A stretch of DNA of 64,000 bases from positions 1-64,000 of the forward strand of contig UBQX01000006.1 in the NCBI GenBank assembly GCA_900467685.1. The letters are read 5' to 3'. The DNA is from Hyphomicrobiales bacterium (GTDB lineage Bacteria; Pseudomonadota; Alphaproteobacteria; Rhizobiales; Rhizobiaceae). Below, piece by piece: positions 10,218 through 19,705 of this stretch (positions within the stretch are counted from its first letter, which is position 1; each line of letters starts with the position of its first letter). The notes under the pieces are model-generated. The model saw nothing but the letters and a program-made list of their open reading frames with translations, was not told the origin of the DNA and did not search any database. The position numbers and the translations under genes are program-made.

Positions 10218-10493
10218 GCTTATTTCCCCGAAAATCATCGCTTTAAGCTTCCTCCCCTTATGGGGCAGGAGTTTCTGTGCCGTTGGACAGAAATTCTGAC
10301 GGAAACCCCTGTGGAGTCTCATCTTCCTCCCGGAAGCGGGCAGATCTAGCGCAATGAGCCTCCCGTTGAGTAAAGCCATTTACTCACCGCCGAGTGCTCC
10401 TAATCACCTATCCCGTCGCAATGGCATCGGTGAAGAGGGCTCAAAGCTTGCAAGGCACCTTGGTGACGGGAGCCTGCTCAGTCAAAACTCTGA
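10218..10493. other. Intergenic, nothing recognised
   Basis: About 276 bp between tRNA-Pro and the convergent enoyl-CoA hydratase gene. I see no convincing reading frame, RNA fold or repeat. Confidence 0.5.
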
Positions 10494-11297
10494 TCATGTC
10501 TCAAACCACTTCGGCTTACGTTTCTGGAAGAAGGCATCAATGCCCTCCAGTGCTTCAGGACCTTCCCAGACATCTGCCAACCGGCCAATCGTTTCGCTGA
10601 TGGTTTCACGATCGATACGCGCGCCAAGATACCGGACGAGTGACTTGGCTTCCTTCACTGCGTGTGGAGCGGCCGAGAGATAGGGTTTGGCTTCGGTGAG
10701 CGCCGAGTACGCTAATGTGTCAGCCGGAACTGCCGAGGCGACGAGGCCCAACGCAATTGCCTCATGTGCGTCGAAAAGGCGGCCGGACATGAAAACGCGC
10801 CTTGCCATACCCTCACCCAGTCTGGCAACCACATAGGGGCCAATGGTTGCGGGGATAAGGCCCAGGCGTGTTTCAGTGAGCCCGAATTTGGCGTCCGATG
10901 CGGCAACGACGACGTCACAGACACAGGCGAGCCCGACACCGCCGCCAAAGGCTCCACCGTGAATTTGGCCGATCAGCGGAATCGGCATTTCATTCAGTGC
11001 CTGCAGCATGTCGGCAAGCTTGCGCGCTTCGCGCATTCGGTCTTCGCGACGTGCCTTGATCTGCGTTTTCATCCAGTCCAGGTCGCCGCCAGCGCAGAAG
11101 ACATCGCCTTCGCCGGAAAGGATGATCGCGCGGATGCCGCTTCCCGCTCTGACGCTTTGCGCAAAGGCAGTCAGTTCGGCGATCATCGTCGAAGACAGCG
11201 CGTTGCGTTTCTCCGGGCGGTTCAGCACGAGCCCGGCAATACCGCGTGCATCGATCTCGACACGCAATGTCTCGAAATTGAAATCAGTGCGCTGCAT
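10494..11297 (-). CDS. Enoyl-CoA hydratase/isomerase family protein
   Basis: 267 aa, crotonase fold. The oxyanion-hole segments are SGEGDVFCAGGDLDWM (about residues 62-77) and HGGAFGGGVGLACVCD (about 108-123); RPEKRNALS is the usual N-terminal substrate-loop motif. Such enzymes hydrate 2-enoyl-CoA or methylglutaconyl-CoA; the exact substrate cannot be read here. The start (ATG 11297) overlaps the end of the upstream acyl-CoA ligase gene by 14 bp, so the pair is an operon and probably acts in one catabolic pathway: CoA activation, then hydration. No dehydrogenase or carboxylase lies nearby, so the leucine-pathway assignment is not secure. Confidence 0.88.
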   Translation of the reverse strand: MQRTDFNFETLRVEIDARGIAGLVLNRPEKRNALSSTMIAELTAFAQSVRAGSGIRAIILSGEGDVFCAGGDLDWMKTQIKARREDRMREARKLADMLQALNEMPIPLIGQIHGGAFGGGVGLACVCDVVVAASDAKFGLTETRLGLIPATIGPYVVARLGEGMARRVFMSGRLFDAHEAIALGLVASAVPADTLAYSALTEAKPYLSAAPHAVKEAKSLVRYLGARIDRETISETIGRLADVWEGPEALEGIDAFFQKRKPKWFET

Positions 11298-12822
11298 CTG
11301 CCGGCTCCGCTGCATCAAGGGTGTAAAGCTCGCGGCGCATGATCTTGCCGGTGCTCGTCTTCGGAACATCCGCAACAAACTGCACGGCGCGTGGACATTT
11401 GTAGGCGGCCAGATGCTCACGGCAGAAGGCCATGATCTCGGCCTCGCTGGCGGTAGCACCGGATTTGAGCACGATATAGGCCTTGGCGACCTCGCCCTTG
11501 AGGTCGTCGCTCTGTCGGCCGACAGCCGCCAGCGCCACAGCCGGATGGCCGGCGAGAACACGCTCGATCTCGGCGGGATAGATGTTGAAGCCGCCGGTCA
11601 GGATCATGTCTTTCAAGCGGTCGACAATGAAGACTCGGCCGTCCTTGTCCATCCGGGCGAGATCGCCGGTCCGCAGCCAGCCGCTCGGCAGAAGCGTGGC
11701 GGCCGTTTTATCCGCGTCCCCGAAATACCCCATCATCGTTATGGGTCCGCGAACCTGCAATTCGCCTATCTCCTCGGGCCCGAGTGGTGTCTCCGGCTCT
11801 TCGGGCGAGCAGATGCGGAGCTGGCAATAGGGCAGCGCACAGCCGATGGACCCATGCCGGTTCTCGCCATAGAGCGGATGGGTCGAGCCGAGGCCGGCAA
11901 TTTCCGTCATGCCCCAGAGCTCGATGAGCGGCACGCCAAACTTGGTCTCGACGGCCTGCATCGTGGCGACCGGCATTGTCTGTCCGCCGACATAGGCGCG
12001 CTTCAGCGAGGAAAGATCGGTGCGCTCGAGATCGGGATGGTTGAGGAGATAGGCATACATGGTCGGGACGCCGTCGATCAGCGTTGCCTTGTGCGCGGCA
12101 ATATCGACCAGAAACGCCTCGGCATTGAAGCGCGCGTGGAGAACGAGCCTGCAGCCGTAAAACATCATGCTTTGCATGATCACGTTGGCATAGACATGCG
12201 GGCAGGGAAGGGCGCTCACCACCACATCGTCCGGTCCCCGCATCTGCATCTGCGCGGTCATGGCCCCATTGATGATGACGGCGCGGTGCGACTGCATGGC
12301 ACCCTTCGGATGGCCCGTCGTTCCAGACGTGTAGCAGATGGTCGACAGGCTTTCGGGATCTATGTCGATATCGGGAAGAGGCGGCAGGTCATGGTTCAGC
12401 AAGTCGTCAAAGGACTGCATGCCTTCAGGCGGTGCTTGCGAAAACACAAAGGCGCGATCCACAAGATCGGTCAACTGCCGGACAACCGGCACCTTGTCTT
12501 CCGACGCGATCAAAATCCGCGCGCGGCAGTCCTGAACCACGTAGCGCAGCTCTTCTGCGGTCAGCATGGTGTTCACCGGGTTGATGACGCCGCCGGTGCG
12601 GGCGATCGCATAGTAGCTGACGATCCATTGCCACGAATTGCTGGCATAGAGGCTGACGACGTCGCCGGGTGCCACCCCGGCCGCAGCGAGACCCGCAGCG
12701 ACCTTTTCCACCATCGCGTCGAGTTCGCTGAAGGTGAAGGTCCTGCCATCAAAGACAAGCGCCGGTCTTGCGCCGAATGTGGCGGCAGCCGTGGCTGCCG
12801 CCTGACCCAGATGACGAAGCAT
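11284..12822 (-). CDS. AMP-forming acyl-CoA synthetase
   Basis: 512 aa. It has the AMP-binding motif CYTSGTTGHPKGAM (about residue 165), the adenine-binding ELWGMTEIAGLGST region, GWLRTGDLARMDKDGR, and the C-terminal catalytic KTSTGKIMRREL lysine motif. It activates a carboxylic acid to its CoA thioester in the cytosol via an acyl-adenylate; chain length specificity is unknown. The start at 12822 is preceded by GGGAGGAGG at 6-nt spacing. It is first in a two-gene operon with the enoyl-CoA hydratase. Confidence 0.9.
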   Translation of the reverse strand: MLRHLGQAAATAAATFGARPALVFDGRTFTFSELDAMVEKVAAGLAAAGVAPGDVVSLYASNSWQWIVSYYAIARTGGVINPVNTMLTAEELRYVVQDCRARILIASEDKVPVVRQLTDLVDRAFVFSQAPPEGMQSFDDLLNHDLPPLPDIDIDPESLSTICYTSGTTGHPKGAMQSHRAVIINGAMTAQMQMRGPDDVVVSALPCPHVYANVIMQSMMFYGCRLVLHARFNAEAFLVDIAAHKATLIDGVPTMYAYLLNHPDLERTDLSSLKRAYVGGQTMPVATMQAVETKFGVPLIELWGMTEIAGLGSTHPLYGENRHGSIGCALPYCQLRICSPEEPETPLGPEEIGELQVRGPITMMGYFGDADKTAATLLPSGWLRTGDLARMDKDGRVFIVDRLKDMILTGGFNIYPAEIERVLAGHPAVALAAVGRQSDDLKGEVAKAYIVLKSGATASEAEIMAFCREHLAAYKCPRAVQFVADVPKTSTGKIMRRELYTLDAAEPADAAH

Positions 12823-12875
12823 GATCAACCTCCTCCCGGTCAATCTCTTCGGTCGCGGCGACCTGCGCCGCGTCC

Positions 12876-14336
12876 TCAGGCAATGTTTCTGAAATGTGAG
12901 ATGTTATCCCGCCGACCCCTCGGAGCGCTTTCAGAGCTTACCCTGAATTCGCTCACCAGCCTTGCCAACTGCTCTGCCTCCTGGGAAAGGTGATGCCCGG
13001 CCGCAGCCGTTTCCTCCACCTTCGCGGCGTTCTGCTGGGTAAACTGATCCATCTGGTTGATGGCGGTGTTGATCTCCCTGATCCCGGTCGATTGCTCGCG
13101 CGACGATGCGTCGATATCGGCAACGATCGTATTGATCTCGGCGACACGGGAAACGATGCGCGACAGTGCGGAGCCGGTCTGGGCGACGAGGTTGACCCCC
13201 TGGCCAACCTGCTGCTCCGAAGCGCTGATCAGACCCTTGATCTGCTTGGCGGCCTCGGCCGATCGCTGGGCCAGTTCGCGAACTTCCTGCGCAACGACAG
13301 CAAAGCCCTTTCCCGCGTCGCCGGCGCGAGCAGCTTCCACGCCTGCGTTGAGCGCAAGAAGGTTTGTCTGGAAAGCGATTTCGTCGATCACGCCAATAAT
13401 CTGGCTGATCTGCTGGGATGAGGCTTGGATTGCACTCATGGCGTCTTCTGCCTGTCGCATGATCGCGCCCGAATGTTCGGCTTCGTCCTTGGTGGTGGAG
13501 ACGATCTCGCGGGCGTGCTTGGCCGACTCCGCCGTCGACTGGACGGTCGCCGTGATTTCATTGAGCGCTGCGGCTGTTTCCTCAAGGCTTGCCGCCTGCT
13601 GTTCGCTGCGTCGCGAGAGATCGTCCGAGGCCGAGGTGATTTCGAGAGTGCCGGCTCGGATCGAGGACGTGCTGGCCGAAACGCGTCCCATAGCGGCCTG
13701 GAGCCGCGACAGCGCTTCATTGAAATTACGTCTGATCGGCTCGCTCTTCGCAGGAATGTCCTCCCTGATCTGGTAGGAAAGATCGCCATTGGCAAGCGCG
13801 CTCAGCGCATCGCCAAGGATCTCGATCACCCGGGCATCCTCCTCGGCAACGCGGGCACGCTCCGCCTCGGCCTTGGAACGCTCATCTTCCGCAGCCTTGT
13901 TGAGAAGGTCGAAATAATAGAACATGACCACGCTGGCTTCGGAGAAGACGGAGTTCATCAGGCTCCGGATGAGGACATCGCGCTGCTTGCCGGACCACTT
14001 CGTTTCCTTGACGAGCGCGGAAACCAGACCTGCGGAATAAGGAGCGTAACCGGCGGTCAGGTAGTCTACGAAATCCGCGTTGCGCGAAACATCCGCGATG
14101 ATTTTGGCCTGTGCGGCGAAGTATTCGGGCGTGAATGCGCCGTGGGAAATGTGATCGAATTTCTTGTGTTCGGTGGCCAGAACCTCTTTCGGAACAAATG
14201 TCGTCGAAGGGTCAAGAGTTTGATACGCCGAAAGCAGAATGGCATCCAGATGCTTCACAATGCGCTGATAGACAATATCACCTGTCTTCTTCTGCTCGCC
14301 CTGCCACGGTTTGATCTTGTCCTGAATTGAAAACAT
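12876..14336 (-). CDS. Soluble methyl-accepting chemotaxis protein with globin-like sensor
   Basis: 486 aa and no membrane segment. The N-terminal ~170 residues are helical and resemble the protoglobin domain of globin-coupled sensors (the [12 protein letters not shown]...[18 protein letters not shown] stretch parallels the pattern in HemAT-type proteins). A HAMP-like segment ([21 protein letters not shown]) and a full MCP signalling domain follow, with the hairpin-tip motif [18 protein letters not shown] near residue 345. It should feed CheA from the cytoplasm, possibly reporting oxygen or redox state through haem; the proximal His cannot be fixed by eye. An FNR/FixK-like site lies about 190 bp upstream, which suits oxygen sensing. 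Confidence 0.85.
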   Translation of the reverse strand: MFSIQDKIKPWQGEQKKTGDIVYQRIVKHLDAILLSAYQTLDPSTTFVPKEVLATEHKKFDHISHGAFTPEYFAAQAKIIADVSRNADFVDYLTAGYAPYSAGLVSALVKETKWSGKQRDVLIRSLMNSVFSEASVVMFYYFDLLNKAAEDERSKAEAERARVAEEDARVIEILGDALSALANGDLSYQIREDIPAKSEPIRRNFNEALSRLQAAMGRVSASTSSIRAGTLEITSASDDLSRRSEQQAASLEETAAALNEITATVQSTAESAKHAREIVSTTKDEAEHSGAIMRQAEDAMSAIQASSQQISQIIGVIDEIAFQTNLLALNAGVEAARAGDAGKGFAVVAQEVRELAQRSAEAAKQIKGLISASEQQVGQGVNLVAQTGSALSRIVSRVAEINTIVADIDASSREQSTGIREINTAINQMDQFTQQNAAKVEETAAAGHHLSQEAEQLARLVSEFRVSSESAPRGRRDNISHFRNIA

Positions 14337-14733
14337 CTAGTTCTTCCCCATCAAGAATTGTGAAATAAAAACCTTCGATCCCGTCACGTGAACCGAGAGT
14401 TGTTGCTCGCTTCATTCTGCGTTACTCGAAAAAATCAAGGCTTACCGCCTGGATAAAATTTACGAGGCCTACGAAGAATGTTGTAAATTTTCATAGCTTT
14501 AAATGGTTATTTTCTGATTAATATTTGACATAAATCAATTTAATAAGGGGTTTTTATTAAAAATCTCTATTGGGAATAGTAGAGTTAGGTGCTTTTAATA
14601 GCCGAAGTGCCTCCAGAATATTCTATTTAGGGTCTGATAATTTAGGAAATACTCATGGGAATACCATTCCGATCTCCCTGTTTGCACGCAACATGCGGGG
14701 TCATTCGCTCCTTTATGGCAACGGGTGCCCGTG
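14337..14733. other. AT-rich intergenic region upstream of the chemoreceptor
   Basis: About 400 bp, clearly richer in A and T than its surroundings, especially 14440-14660. It separates the start of the chemoreceptor gene from the end of the leftward BMC operon. It carries one FNR/FixK-like palindrome. I see no convincing gene: the short frames here lack ribosome sites and recognisable composition. Confidence 0.5.
14525..14538. promoter_or_regulatory. FNR/FixK-like binding site
   Basis: TTGAC-ATAA-ATCAA matches the FNR/FixK consensus TTGAT-N4-ATCAA at nine of the ten defined positions. It lies about 190 bp upstream of the globin-like chemoreceptor start, in an AT-rich region. Regulation by an FNR/FixK protein is inferred from the motif only. 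Confidence 0.45.
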
Positions 14734-15024
14734 TCAGCGTACCGGCGGTCGTTCCAGAATGTCGGCAATATCCTCATGGGGGCGCGGAATGACATGCGCG
14801 GAATGAACACGCCCTATCTTCTCGGCGGCGGCGCGGCCGGCATCGACGGCGGCCTTCACCGCGCCGACATCCCCCGTGACGATGATGGTGATCAACCCGC
14901 CGCCGGCCTGCTGCTTCGTCACCATTTCGACATTGGCCGCCTTGACCATGGCATCCGCGGCTTCCGTCGCCGCATTCAGCCCGACGGTCTCGATCAATCC
15001 CAGGGCTCTCAAAGGAACGGACAT
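14734..15024 (-). CDS. BMC-H microcompartment shell protein (leftward operon)
   Basis: 96 aa, a single BMC domain: [20 protein letters not shown], then [20 protein letters not shown], and a C-terminal [18 protein letters not shown] tail. Such proteins form cyclic hexamers that tile the facets of a microcompartment and whose central pore passes small polar metabolites. It is the last gene of the leftward operon and starts 3 bp after the dikinase-like gene ends, so it is certainly co-transcribed with it. It is clearly related to the other BMC-H at 22770-23072 but differs in the pore-lining region (QQAGGG versus EQIGGG). Shell function is very secure. Confidence 0.95.
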   Translation of the reverse strand: MSVPLRALGLIETVGLNAATEAADAMVKAANVEMVTKQQAGGGLITIIVTGDVGAVKAAVDAGRAAAEKIGRVHSAHVIPRPHEDIADILERPPVR

Positions 15025-15027
15025 ATC

Positions 15028-17502
15028 TTAAACCCTTTCTTTTCTGGCAAGTTTCAGGCGCGTTTCGTTACGGCCGGAGATGGAAGTGGAAAATCTGCGG
15101 AAGCCGGCGCGGTAGAGTGCAAGCAGCAGGTCGTCGCAAAGGATGTGCGCGTCCAGAACTCCGATTTTGTCGGCTGCCGCCTGACCCGCCTCCGCGAAAG
15201 CGCGCGTCAGGAATTCGGCCGGCTTGGAGAACGGATTGGCGGCAGACAGGTTGCCCGCATAGTAGTCGTCGAAAATGGCCGACATCTGTTGCAGATGCGA
15301 GGGCAGCCCATGGACCGTGCGGATGATCTCGTTGACGTCCAGCCAGGACGTGCTGTCGAAATCACGACTTTCCAGCACCGCCCTCAGCATCGCAAAGTTC
15401 TGGATGAGGAGACCGCCGGTCAGCTCATCGTGTTCGGCAACCTCGCGCTGGAACGCGGCCAGTTCGTCGAGGGTCGAAATCCCGCCGGCAAACACCGTGA
15501 CCCGGACTTTTGGATAGGTCGCTGCAGCGTGCGAGATGCCTTTCAAAAGCGCGCGCAGCAGCGGCAGATTGCCGAGCGGCAGGAACTGCGCGGCGGCGAG
15601 CGCTTCCCAATCGGGCAGCAATTGCTTCGCCCTTTCGGAACCCAGTTGCGGCAGCCGGATGTGCACCGGACGCTGGCCCGCCACGGCGAAAAGCGAGCGG
15701 CTTGCTTCGGCGGCGATGTCCGAGATGACCGTTTCGGAACTGCTCTGTTCGTTATGGGCGATCCGGGAGACCGCCGCAGAAAATTCGGGCAGAAGATCGC
15801 AGGCGCGCACGAGATCGGTGAGGCCGATCAGCGCGATGCCTCCACTGCCGAGTTCTCCGTGCAGGAGTTCGGCCTCGCTGCGGGGCGCGGTCCAGATGTC
15901 CGCGCCGGAAACCTTGTCCGCCAGATCGAGATAGTGCGACAGCGCGTCGTTGCTGCCGGCGGCATCGGAAACCGGCACGATGCCGAGATAGACCTTGCCG
16001 GTCGCCCCGTCGATGGAAATGGCGGTGCCTTCCGGATAGGTCCGACCGTCGACCGAGAAGCGGCGGCCGTCGACATCGACCTCCATCTGCTCGCAGCCGA
16101 CGATGCAGGGCTTGTTCAGCGCGCGCGACACCACGGCGGCATGGCTCAGCGCGCCGCCGCGCGCGGTCACGATGCCGTTGGAGGCGAGCATGCCGCGAAT
16201 GTCCTGCGGGCTGGTGATGGGGCGCAGAAGGATCACGTCCTTGCCTTCGGCGGCATATTCGGCCGCGCGGTCGGAATCCAGGACAGCAGCGCCGGAGCGC
16301 TGTCCGGGCGACGATCCAAGGCCCTCGGCAAGAAGCGCAGCGCTCTTCAGCGCCTGCGGCTCGAAGCTCGGTTTCAGGAGGGTGAGAACCTGATCCTGAC
16401 TGGCCCGCGCAATTCCCTCAGCATCCGAAATCATGCCCTCCTGAACCAGATCGGTGGCAATCCTGATCGCGGCGGCGGCGGTGCGCTTGGCAGCACGCAC
16501 CTGCAGGAAATAGAGTGAACCGCTTTCCACGGTGAATTCGATATCAACCGCGTCGCGATAAAGCGACTCGAGTGTCCGTCCATGTGCATGCAGCGCATCC
16601 ACCAGATCCCGCGGCATCGAGGCATCCGACAGCTTGATCGGTGTGTGCGTTCCGGCGACCAGATCCTCGCCCTGATGGCCGGTCAGATACTCGCCATAGA
16701 GAATGTTCTCGCCGGTATTCGGGTCGCGGGTGAAGGCGACGCCGGTGCCTGAATGGGCATCCGCATTGCCGAAGGCCATGGCCTGAATGGTGACAGCCGT
16801 GCCCATGTCGTCGGGGATCTTGTGATGTGCGCGATAGGCCTTGGCGCGCGGGCTGTTCCAGGAGCGAAAGACGGCCGCAACCACTTCGATGAGCTGCCTG
16901 TGCGGATCGGCGCTTGCCTCGCAGCCCTGCGATTGGATGTGTTCGAGAATGGCGGCTTCGAGGCTGGCGAATGTCTCGGAACTCGGTGTGCTTCTGGCCA
17001 CTTCCAGTGCCGTCTCGATATCGCCGTCCAGATCGTCCGCGTCGAGATCGAGCACAGTCTCGCTATACATGCGCCAGAAACGCACCCAGGTGTCGAGCAC
17101 GAAATCGGGCTTCTGCGACGTTTTCGCAAATTCCAATGCCGAAGCGGCATCGAGGCCGAGATTGAGGATCGTGTCCATCATCCCCGGCATGCTGATGGCA
17201 GCGCCGGAGCGAACCGAGACGAGAAGCGGCGGCATGGAGGAGGCGAAGCGCTTGCCTGTCTCCCGCTCCAGATGCCTGATGCCGTCATGAACCTCGCGGG
17301 CGATGGTGTCGATCACTGTCCCGCCGTTCTGGACGAAGCTGTGATAGCCGCGCGTGCCGATCACGACGGCTGGCGGAACCGGGATGCCGGCGAGCGCCAT
17401 GCGTGCCAGGCCGGTCGCCTTGCCGCCAAAGCTGTTGACGTCGCTCGCGTCGATCTCGCGGACGTCATGAACATATTTCGTATTCACTACCATGCTGTTC
17501 AT
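15028..17502 (-). CDS. Pyruvate-phosphate-dikinase-like protein with degenerate C-terminal barrel
   Basis: 824 aa, close to normal PPDK length. The N-terminal ATP-grasp domain is well kept (VSVRSGAAISMPGMMDTILN about residue 98; FGNADAHSGTGVAFTRDPNT; QGEDLVAG; DIEFTVE...YFLQVRAAKRT). The phosphohistidine swivel domain follows with TARGGALSHAAVVSRALNKP (His about residue 450). The last ~310 residues should be the PEP/pyruvate TIM barrel, but by eye the usual CRTEH, GTNDLTQ and catalytic-Cys GICGEHGG motifs are missing. I infer that ATP can phosphorylate the swivel His but the acceptor is not pyruvate, as in rifampin phosphotransferase or phenylphosphate synthase. Start 17502 has AGGA 7 nt upstream; the preceding gene ends 13 bp before. 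It sits inside a BMC operon, which is unusual for this family. Confidence 0.85.
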   Translation of the reverse strand: MNSMVVNTKYVHDVREIDASDVNSFGGKATGLARMALAGIPVPPAVVIGTRGYHSFVQNGGTVIDTIAREVHDGIRHLERETGKRFASSMPPLLVSVRSGAAISMPGMMDTILNLGLDAASALEFAKTSQKPDFVLDTWVRFWRMYSETVLDLDADDLDGDIETALEVARSTPSSETFASLEAAILEHIQSQGCEASADPHRQLIEVVAAVFRSWNSPRAKAYRAHHKIPDDMGTAVTIQAMAFGNADAHSGTGVAFTRDPNTGENILYGEYLTGHQGEDLVAGTHTPIKLSDASMPRDLVDALHAHGRTLESLYRDAVDIEFTVESGSLYFLQVRAAKRTAAAAIRIATDLVQEGMISDAEGIARASQDQVLTLLKPSFEPQALKSAALLAEGLGSSPGQRSGAAVLDSDRAAEYAAEGKDVILLRPITSPQDIRGMLASNGIVTARGGALSHAAVVSRALNKPCIVGCEQMEVDVDGRRFSVDGRTYPEGTAISIDGATGKVYLGIVPVSDAAGSNDALSHYLDLADKVSGADIWTAPRSEAELLHGELGSGGIALIGLTDLVRACDLLPEFSAAVSRIAHNEQSSSETVISDIAAEASRSLFAVAGQRPVHIRLPQLGSERAKQLLPDWEALAAAQFLPLGNLPLLRALLKGISHAAATYPKVRVTVFAGGISTLDELAAFQREVAEHDELTGGLLIQNFAMLRAVLESRDFDSTSWLDVNEIIRTVHGLPSHLQQMSAIFDDYYAGNLSAANPFSKPAEFLTRAFAEAGQAAADKIGVLDAHILCDDLLLALYRAGFRRFSTSISGRNETRLKLARKERV

Positions 17503-17515
17503 AGCGGCTTCCTGT

Positions 17516-18091
17516 TCAGGCCGTGTCGCGCGGACGTCCGAGAACCGACAGAATGTCCTCGTGGAATTCGAACCAGATATTGTGAACGGAGTCCGACGTC
17601 GGGTTGCAGACGAAATTCTTGTCGCCCTGGTCGACGCGTCCAATGGATGCGTTGAAGCGGCGGATATATTCGGCATAGCGCGGGATTTGCGGCACGAGGC
17701 TGTCAATCGCCTTGCACAGGCGCTCGGCAACCTTGATCAGTTTGCTCTCGACGCCGGCGTCACCCTCCATCTTCTGCCAGTCGGTGACATGCTTGATGAA
17801 CTGGGTGTTCAGGGTTTCGAACCGCTCGTACCAGGCTTCGAGCGCGGGATCGCGCCGCAGGTCGGCATAGGTCCGGTCGTAATAGTCAAGGACGGTCTTC
17901 GACCCATCGGGGAAGAGCAGAAACTGGTCTCCGGCGCTCGCCCCGAGGCCGCCCTGTTCTGCCGCCGACAACACCGCGTCCACGCGGGCGCGATCCAGTC
18001 CGGTGGCGTCAGCAATACCTTGCGGCTTCGACATCTTGTTCAGATGCGCTGCGTTGAGGATGAGAAAGCTCGTGTCGTCTAAGGGTGTCAT
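17516..18091 (-). CDS. Winged-helix-like protein next to the dikinase-like gene
   Basis: 191 aa. Residues about 10-70 look like a winged helix (ILNAAHLNKMSKPQGIADAT, then GLDRARVDAVLSAAEQGGL and a beta-like FLLFPDGSKTVLDYY). The rest is helical with an aromatic-rich C-terminal part and no catalytic motif that I recognise. Similar N-terminal modules accompany PEP-utilising dikinase-like proteins in actinobacteria, so I favour a protein partner of the dikinase-like enzyme over a DNA-binding regulator. It lies 13 bp upstream of that gene on the same strand. A gap of 176 bp separates it from the unrecognised 470-aa gene, wider than elsewhere in this operon, so an internal promoter is possible. 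Confidence 0.6.
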   Translation of the reverse strand: MTPLDDTSFLILNAAHLNKMSKPQGIADATGLDRARVDAVLSAAEQGGLGASAGDQFLLFPDGSKTVLDYYDRTYADLRRDPALEAWYERFETLNTQFIKHVTDWQKMEGDAGVESKLIKVAERLCKAIDSLVPQIPRYAEYIRRFNASIGRVDQGDKNFVCNPTSDSVHNIWFEFHEDILSVLGRPRDTA

Positions 18092-18267
18092 CGAGAATTC
18101 CGAAAAGGCTATGTTCGCGGCTGCGCGAACCTATTGATCTTGGTCTCTCAACCGGACAGAATGGATGTGGAACGGCGTATGATGGTGCAATATCTTCACG
18201 CCGTTCCACCGGCGATCCGGAGCTGGCCTGGGAGTTTTCTCAGGTCAGCGCGGACCACATGCTCCAA

Positions 18268-19680
18268 TCAGCGTACGAGATATTTCGAGCGATCGAGCGG
18301 CGTTCCTTCCGGGAAGGGCAGATATCCTTCACCGGAGAAGATCTTCTGCGGGACCACTTGAGCAGCAAAGCCGCGCTTGTCGATCTCGTAGTAATTGTTC
18401 GCCACGCGGCGGTCGATTTCCCAGAAATCGTAGTCCTTGCAGGCCTTTTCGTAGGTGCCGGCCTGACGGAGATGCGGCAGGATCATGTCGATATAATAGA
18501 CATACATCCCGTTCTCGATCAGGGTCCGGCGCGGCATTCTGGAATACTTGGTGTAAAGCTTGAACGTCGCCTGCTGGATACCGTTGAGGTGTTTGTCGAG
18601 ATCCTTGATCTTGACGTTGTAGATCTCGCTCATCGGCGTGTTCCACTTTTCACGCACGAAGACAGCCCCGCCGACAACGGCTTCGATATAGTTCTTCGGC
18701 CGCGTGAAGGTGGTGGAGATGTCGTTGACGCGGATTTCAGCCAGCGACATCTTGTCCGGGTCGATGACCAGGCAAAGGCTGTAGCAATGCGGCACGCCTT
18801 CGTGATCGCAGACGTCGCTCCAGTCAAAGGCTTCCTCATTGGTGAAGAGGTCGCGGATGATCAGGATCTTGCCGTCCGGCAGTTCGTACGGACCGGTATC
18901 GCCGAGACCCAGGCGGCAATCGTAGTGATCGAGGAAGGAGAGCAGTTCGGCTGCGGCGTTGAACCGCTGGAACTGGCCCGCCGTGTCGCTCTCGGGTTCG
19001 AAATACTCGATCTGGGTCACGAGGCTGTCAATCACATCCTGATCGTGAATCCGGCAGCGATAGCGGTCCTGCGAGTTGAGCAGGTAGCCGTCCTGGCGCT
19101 TGCCCCAGAGAACACGCTGCATGAACTTCAGGATGGAGTTGCTTTCGCGCGTATGATCCTGCGGTTCGATGGATTCGAGCGCCAGCAGACCGCAGCGGCC
19201 CATGCCGAAGCCGACGGCACCGATGCTCCAGTCGTGAACGCAGTTGATCTTGGTGCCGATTTGGCGTCGGGCGCTCGCACCGATATCGATGACACCCTCC
19301 GCGCCGACTTCGCGCGTCGTCATGTCGAGAATTTCCGGCCAGCGGTAGAACTCGTTCATGAAGGCCAGGATTTCGTATTGCTGGCGCGGGATCATGCCGG
19401 ACTCGCCTTCCGTGGCGCGCATGACCAGCACGTCCCAGATGTTCCAGGCTAGATAGTTGTTGAGGTCATTCAGTTCGTCGAGCGTGAACTGGTCGCGAAG
19501 AACGTCCTCCCGCGTGACCTTTTCCAGCACTTTCGACTTGGCGCGCTGGCGCATGATCCGGTCGCCGAGAATGCCGTCCGGCACCGGCTCCATGCCCTTG
19601 AAATTGCCCTGATAGACGAGATCCTGGAACCGAAGCCCGTTGTCGCCGTCGCGATAGCGTTCCTTGTAAGTAGAAGACAT
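18268..19680 (-). CDS. Unrecognised 470-aa protein of the BMC operon
   Basis: I do not recognise this family. The start at 19680 is preceded by a near-ideal ribosome site (AAGGGAGGTGATG). The protein is soluble, without signal peptide or membrane segment, acidic, and rich in aromatic residues, Asp and Asn. Notable stretches are GTKINCVHDWSIGAVGFGMG (about residues 145-164), YRCRIHDQDVIDSL, DHYDCRLGLGDTGPY, and CDHEGVPHCYSLCLVIDPD near residue 300. These hold several His, Cys and Asp residues that could bind metal or form an active site. It lies between the stand-alone swivel-domain gene (25 bp upstream) and the winged-helix-like gene. That position suggests it is the substrate-binding or catalytic component of the split dikinase, but this is inference. 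Confidence 0.7.
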   Translation of the reverse strand: MSSTYKERYRDGDNGLRFQDLVYQGNFKGMEPVPDGILGDRIMRQRAKSKVLEKVTREDVLRDQFTLDELNDLNNYLAWNIWDVLVMRATEGESGMIPRQQYEILAFMNEFYRWPEILDMTTREVGAEGVIDIGASARRQIGTKINCVHDWSIGAVGFGMGRCGLLALESIEPQDHTRESNSILKFMQRVLWGKRQDGYLLNSQDRYRCRIHDQDVIDSLVTQIEYFEPESDTAGQFQRFNAAAELLSFLDHYDCRLGLGDTGPYELPDGKILIIRDLFTNEEAFDWSDVCDHEGVPHCYSLCLVIDPDKMSLAEIRVNDISTTFTRPKNYIEAVVGGAVFVREKWNTPMSEIYNVKIKDLDKHLNGIQQATFKLYTKYSRMPRRTLIENGMYVYYIDMILPHLRQAGTYEKACKDYDFWEIDRRVANNYYEIDKRGFAAQVVPQKIFSGEGYLPFPEGTPLDRSKYLVR

Positions 19681-19705
19681 TGCATCACCTCCCTTGATTG
19701 ATGTC

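Noticed and set aside
11008-12993. Long plus-strand frame opposite the acyl-CoA ligase
   Set aside because: No domain, and it covers two well-supported minus-strand genes.
14570-14810. Short frames in the AT-rich region beside the BMC operon
   Set aside because: They lack ribosome sites, overlap the BMC-H gene end, and have no recognisable composition.
15028-17502. A normal glycolytic pyruvate phosphate dikinase
   Set aside because: The ATP-grasp and swivel domains fit, but the catalytic barrel motifs are missing by eye and the gene lies in a BMC operon.
17516-18091. A transcription regulator for the BMC operon
   Set aside because: The winged-helix-like part is only N-terminal and the gene is tightly placed before the dikinase-like gene. 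A partner protein is more likely, although DNA binding is not excluded.
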